Shown here in pieces: positions 63,842 through 64,000 of a stretch of DNA of 64,000 nt. The position numbers and the translations under genes are program-made. Numbering within the stretch: the first letter of the stretch is position 1; every line of letters begins with the position of its first letter. The notes under the pieces were generated by a model. It did no database searches, was not told the origin of the DNA, and worked only from the letters and a program-made list of their open reading frames with translations. The stretch comes from Morinoia aosen (Eukaryota; Arthropoda; Malacostraca; Amphipoda; Talitridae): the NCBI GenBank assembly GCA_030386875.1, contig CM059579.1, positions 92,136,253 through 92,200,252 on the forward strand, in the 5' to 3' direction.

Positions 63842-64000
63842 TGTAATGTCGTACGCTAGCGGAATTGATCTTCGCTTCGGCACGCCGTTGAACGGAACTC
63901 GATAGGATGCCCAAAGGGAAACGAGGTCTCTTCAGGATTTTTATTTCTTATCCCCTGGTTCCGTGTATCTGCCCAGACAAATATGATTCAGACTCGGGCT
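63842..64000 (-). repeat. Bel/Pao upstream LTR, partial
   Basis: The first 159 bases seen from the inner edge match 55183-55341 closely (CGTACGCTAGCGG against CGTGCGCTAGCGG). The rest lies beyond the window. Confidence 0.9.

Larger units (their letters stand above)
55183..64000 (-). mobile_element. Bel/Pao LTR element, nearly whole, running off the window
   Basis: A minus-strand Bel/Pao element. The downstream LTR is 55183-56372 (about 1190 bp, ends TG and CA on its strand, 3' end CGACATTACA). The coding region is 57653-63840, and the upstream LTR begins at 63842 and continues past the window end. The 159 bp of upstream LTR visible are nearly identical to the downstream LTR, so the insertion is fairly young. 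The coding region has about one interruption. The target duplication cannot be checked because one flank is outside the window. An older solo LTR of the same or a sister family lies at 15940-17117. Confidence 0.92.

Noticed and set aside
58887-63905. Many 60-140 codon plus-strand and off-frame open frames in the GC-rich region
   Set aside because: They are shadows of the Bel/Pao gag-pol; the higher GC content keeps other frames open by chance.

Overview
The window is a dense pile of transposable elements from an arthropod genome, most likely an insect. The evidence is AT-rich intergenic DNA, an intact mariner, piggyBac-like TTAA MITEs, several hAT elements, copia and Bel/Pao LTR elements, and four LINE families. 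The species cannot be told from the sequence. I found no convincing host gene, tRNA, rRNA or CRISPR array in 64 kb; every long reading frame belongs to a mobile element.

Layout. Positions 1-8.6 kb hold simple tandem repeats, MITEs and hairpin repeats, with a whole mariner at 4600-5931. From 8.6 to 15.9 kb lies a broken copia element split by a full-length LINE (LINE-A, 9345-14890) with a perfect 10-bp target duplication. A Bel/Pao-type solo LTR follows (15940-17117). From 17.1 to about 40.7 kb lies one copy of LINE-B, split at a 7-bp duplicated site by a unit called here X (19211-39039, hAT-like ends). X has itself been filled with two copies of LINE-C lying head to head (19.8-31.05 kb minus, 31.05-34.9 kb plus) and a second mariner (35842-37173). 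LINE-C copy 1 is split by a 5.9-kb hAT-type element (22798-28717) with 17-bp perfect inverted ends, an 8-bp target duplication and GGAGTC arrays at both ends. LINE-B ORF1 is also split by a 547-bp hairpin element (39495-40041). If both inserts are removed, LINE-B ORF1 reads through in frame.

From 40.8 to 51.2 kb lies LINE-D. Its ORF1 and ORF2 are separated by an unusual tandem-repeat spacer, and its ORF2 is split at codon 796 by a young, whole-looking copia element (45655-50172) with LTRs that look identical. The 3' end of LINE-D sits inside a decayed hAT transposase gene (51.2-53.4 kb, minus). An array of GGAACGTTCC-type units lies at 54.9-55.1 kb. The rest (55183 to the window end) is a Bel/Pao element on the minus strand whose 5' LTR runs off the window.

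The order of events can be read from the nesting: LINE-B, then X and the 547-bp hairpin element, then LINE-C and mariner, then the hAT in LINE-C, then the small TA-flanked elements in that hAT. The near-identical mariner pair, the intact ORF2s of LINE-A and LINE-C copy 2, and the young copia suggest several families were active recently. Nothing here proves an undescribed cellular system. The strongest novel-looking items are the GGAGTC-ended hAT, the hairpin family with 8-bp target duplications, the LINE-D spacer repeats, and the head-to-head LINE-C pair.
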